NCBI GenBank assembly: GCA_963751355.1
Contig: CAVVVS010000103.1
Location: forward strand, 1-5,779
Direction: 5' to 3'
Length of the DNA stretch: 5,779 bases
Source of the DNA: CAVVVS01 sp963751355
GTDB lineage: Bacteria; Bacteroidota; Ignavibacteria; Ignavibacteriales; Ignavibacteriaceae
This document shows, in pieces, positions 5,353 to 5,779 of the stretch. The position numbers and the translations under genes were made by a program. The notes beneath the pieces were generated by a model, which ran no database searches, was not told where the DNA came from, and saw nothing but the letters and a program-made list of their open reading frames with translations. The stretch's first letter is position 1; each line of letters starts with the position of its first letter.

Positions 5353-5779
5353 ATGAAAGTAGGATTTATAGGCCTCGGTTTGATGGGAAGCCGGATGGCA
5401 ATGAATTTATTAAAAAAAGATCATGAATTGGTGGTATATAACCGGACTAAGGAAAAAGCACAGCCTCTGGTAGAAAAAGGAGCAGAATTAGTAGAAACAC
5501 CTGCAGCTTTAGGCAAAAAAGTTGATATCGTTATCACAATGCTTTCGAAACCCAAAGTAGTTAACGATATTGCTATAGGAAAGGACGGCTTTTTATTCCA
5601 GCTTAAACAAAAAGCACTTTGGATTGACTGCAGTACGGTTAACCCGTCTTTTACGATGGAAATGAAAGTGAAAGCAAATGGAATGAATGTGCGTTACATT
5701 GATGCACCGGTTGCAGGTACTATTATTCCCGCTGAAAAAGGAGAACTAATATTTTTCGCTGGGGGAGATAAAGAGGATG
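5353..5779 (+). CDS. Beta-hydroxyacid dehydrogenase, glyoxylate/succinic-semialdehyde reductase type (3' partial)
   Basis: The first 142 codons of an NAD(P)-dependent dehydrogenase of the 3-hydroxyisobutyrate dehydrogenase family are present; the gene runs off the window, so the catalytic Lys and the all-helical C-terminal domain are not seen (full members are about 290 residues). The Rossmann motif GLGLMG is at residues 7-12, and N30-R31-T32 after the second strand favours NADPH. ITMLS (64-68), the D-C-S-T-V-N-P substrate loop and DAPVAGTIIPAEKGELIFFAGGDKE follow in the usual order. The APVAG-x-x-x-PAE-x-G-x-L form is that of plant GLYR1 and bacterial gamma-hydroxybutyrate dehydrogenases, which reduce glyoxylate and succinic semialdehyde, rather than classic MmsB; this subgroup call is an inference. 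AGAGGA (5342-5347) lies 5 bases before the ATG. It is separated from the hydrolase gene by 167 bases and a possible terminator, so it likely has its own promoter, which I cannot identify. Confidence 0.9.
   Translation, partial: MKVGFIGLGLMGSRMAMNLLKKDHELVVYNRTKEKAQPLVEKGAELVETPAALGKKVDIVITMLSKPKVVNDIAIGKDGFLFQLKQKALWIDCSTVNPSFTMEMKVKANGMNVRYIDAPVAGTIIPAEKGELIFFAGGDKED

Noticed and set aside
1..5779. Mobile element, CRISPR array, toxin-antitoxin or defence cassette
   Set aside because: No transposase or integrase, terminal repeats, spaced direct repeats or small paired toxin genes were seen. The sirtuin is a standalone catalytic enzyme with housekeeping neighbours, not a SIR2 defence fusion.

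Overview
The window is an AT-rich stretch of bacterial chromosome that looks like ordinary housekeeping and stress-response DNA. I see no mobile element, CRISPR array, tRNA or rRNA. Some signs point to the Bacteroidota/Chlorobiota/Ignavibacteriota side of the tree: weak or absent Shine-Dalgarno sequences before several genes, TAnnTTTG-type -7 boxes in two intergenic regions, and a secreted protein whose signal peptide ends in a 'YSQ-S'-like site. Ignavibacteria would fit, but this is an inference from style, not from a marker gene.

Layout. (1) Positions 1-2312, plus strand, three closely spaced genes that are probably co-transcribed: the 3' part of a YhaM-type 3'-5' exoribonuclease (HD domain; its start lies before the window), a secreted TPR protein whose arrangement recalls the RMDN family, and a Sir2 deacylase with the Tyr/Arg pair of desuccinylating/demalonylating sirtuins. 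(2) Positions 2327-3149, minus strand, convergent with the sirtuin: a MarR-family repressor lying downstream of a small three-helix membrane protein of the GlsB/YeaQ/YmgE family. (3) Positions 3389-3835, plus strand: an RpiB/LacAB-type sugar-phosphate isomerase that starts with TTG and has an altered substrate-site motif. (4) A 396-base gap without a convincing gene, with a -7-like box near its end. (5) Positions 4232-5185: a Tat-exported metallo-beta-lactamase-fold hydrolase closely resembling NAPE-PLD. (6) From 5353 to the window end: the N-terminal part of a beta-hydroxyacid dehydrogenase of the glyoxylate/succinic-semialdehyde reductase type.

How they work together. No single pathway links the window. 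The first three genes cover RNA turnover, an envelope scaffold and acyl-lysine removal. The MarR and GlsB genes may form a small envelope-stress unit. RpiB and the dehydrogenase belong to central carbon metabolism and aldehyde detoxification. The points most worth a second look are the RMDN-like secreted TPR protein, the exported NAPE-PLD-like enzyme, and the changed active-site motif of the RpiB protein. I find no strong evidence for a wholly new multi-gene system.
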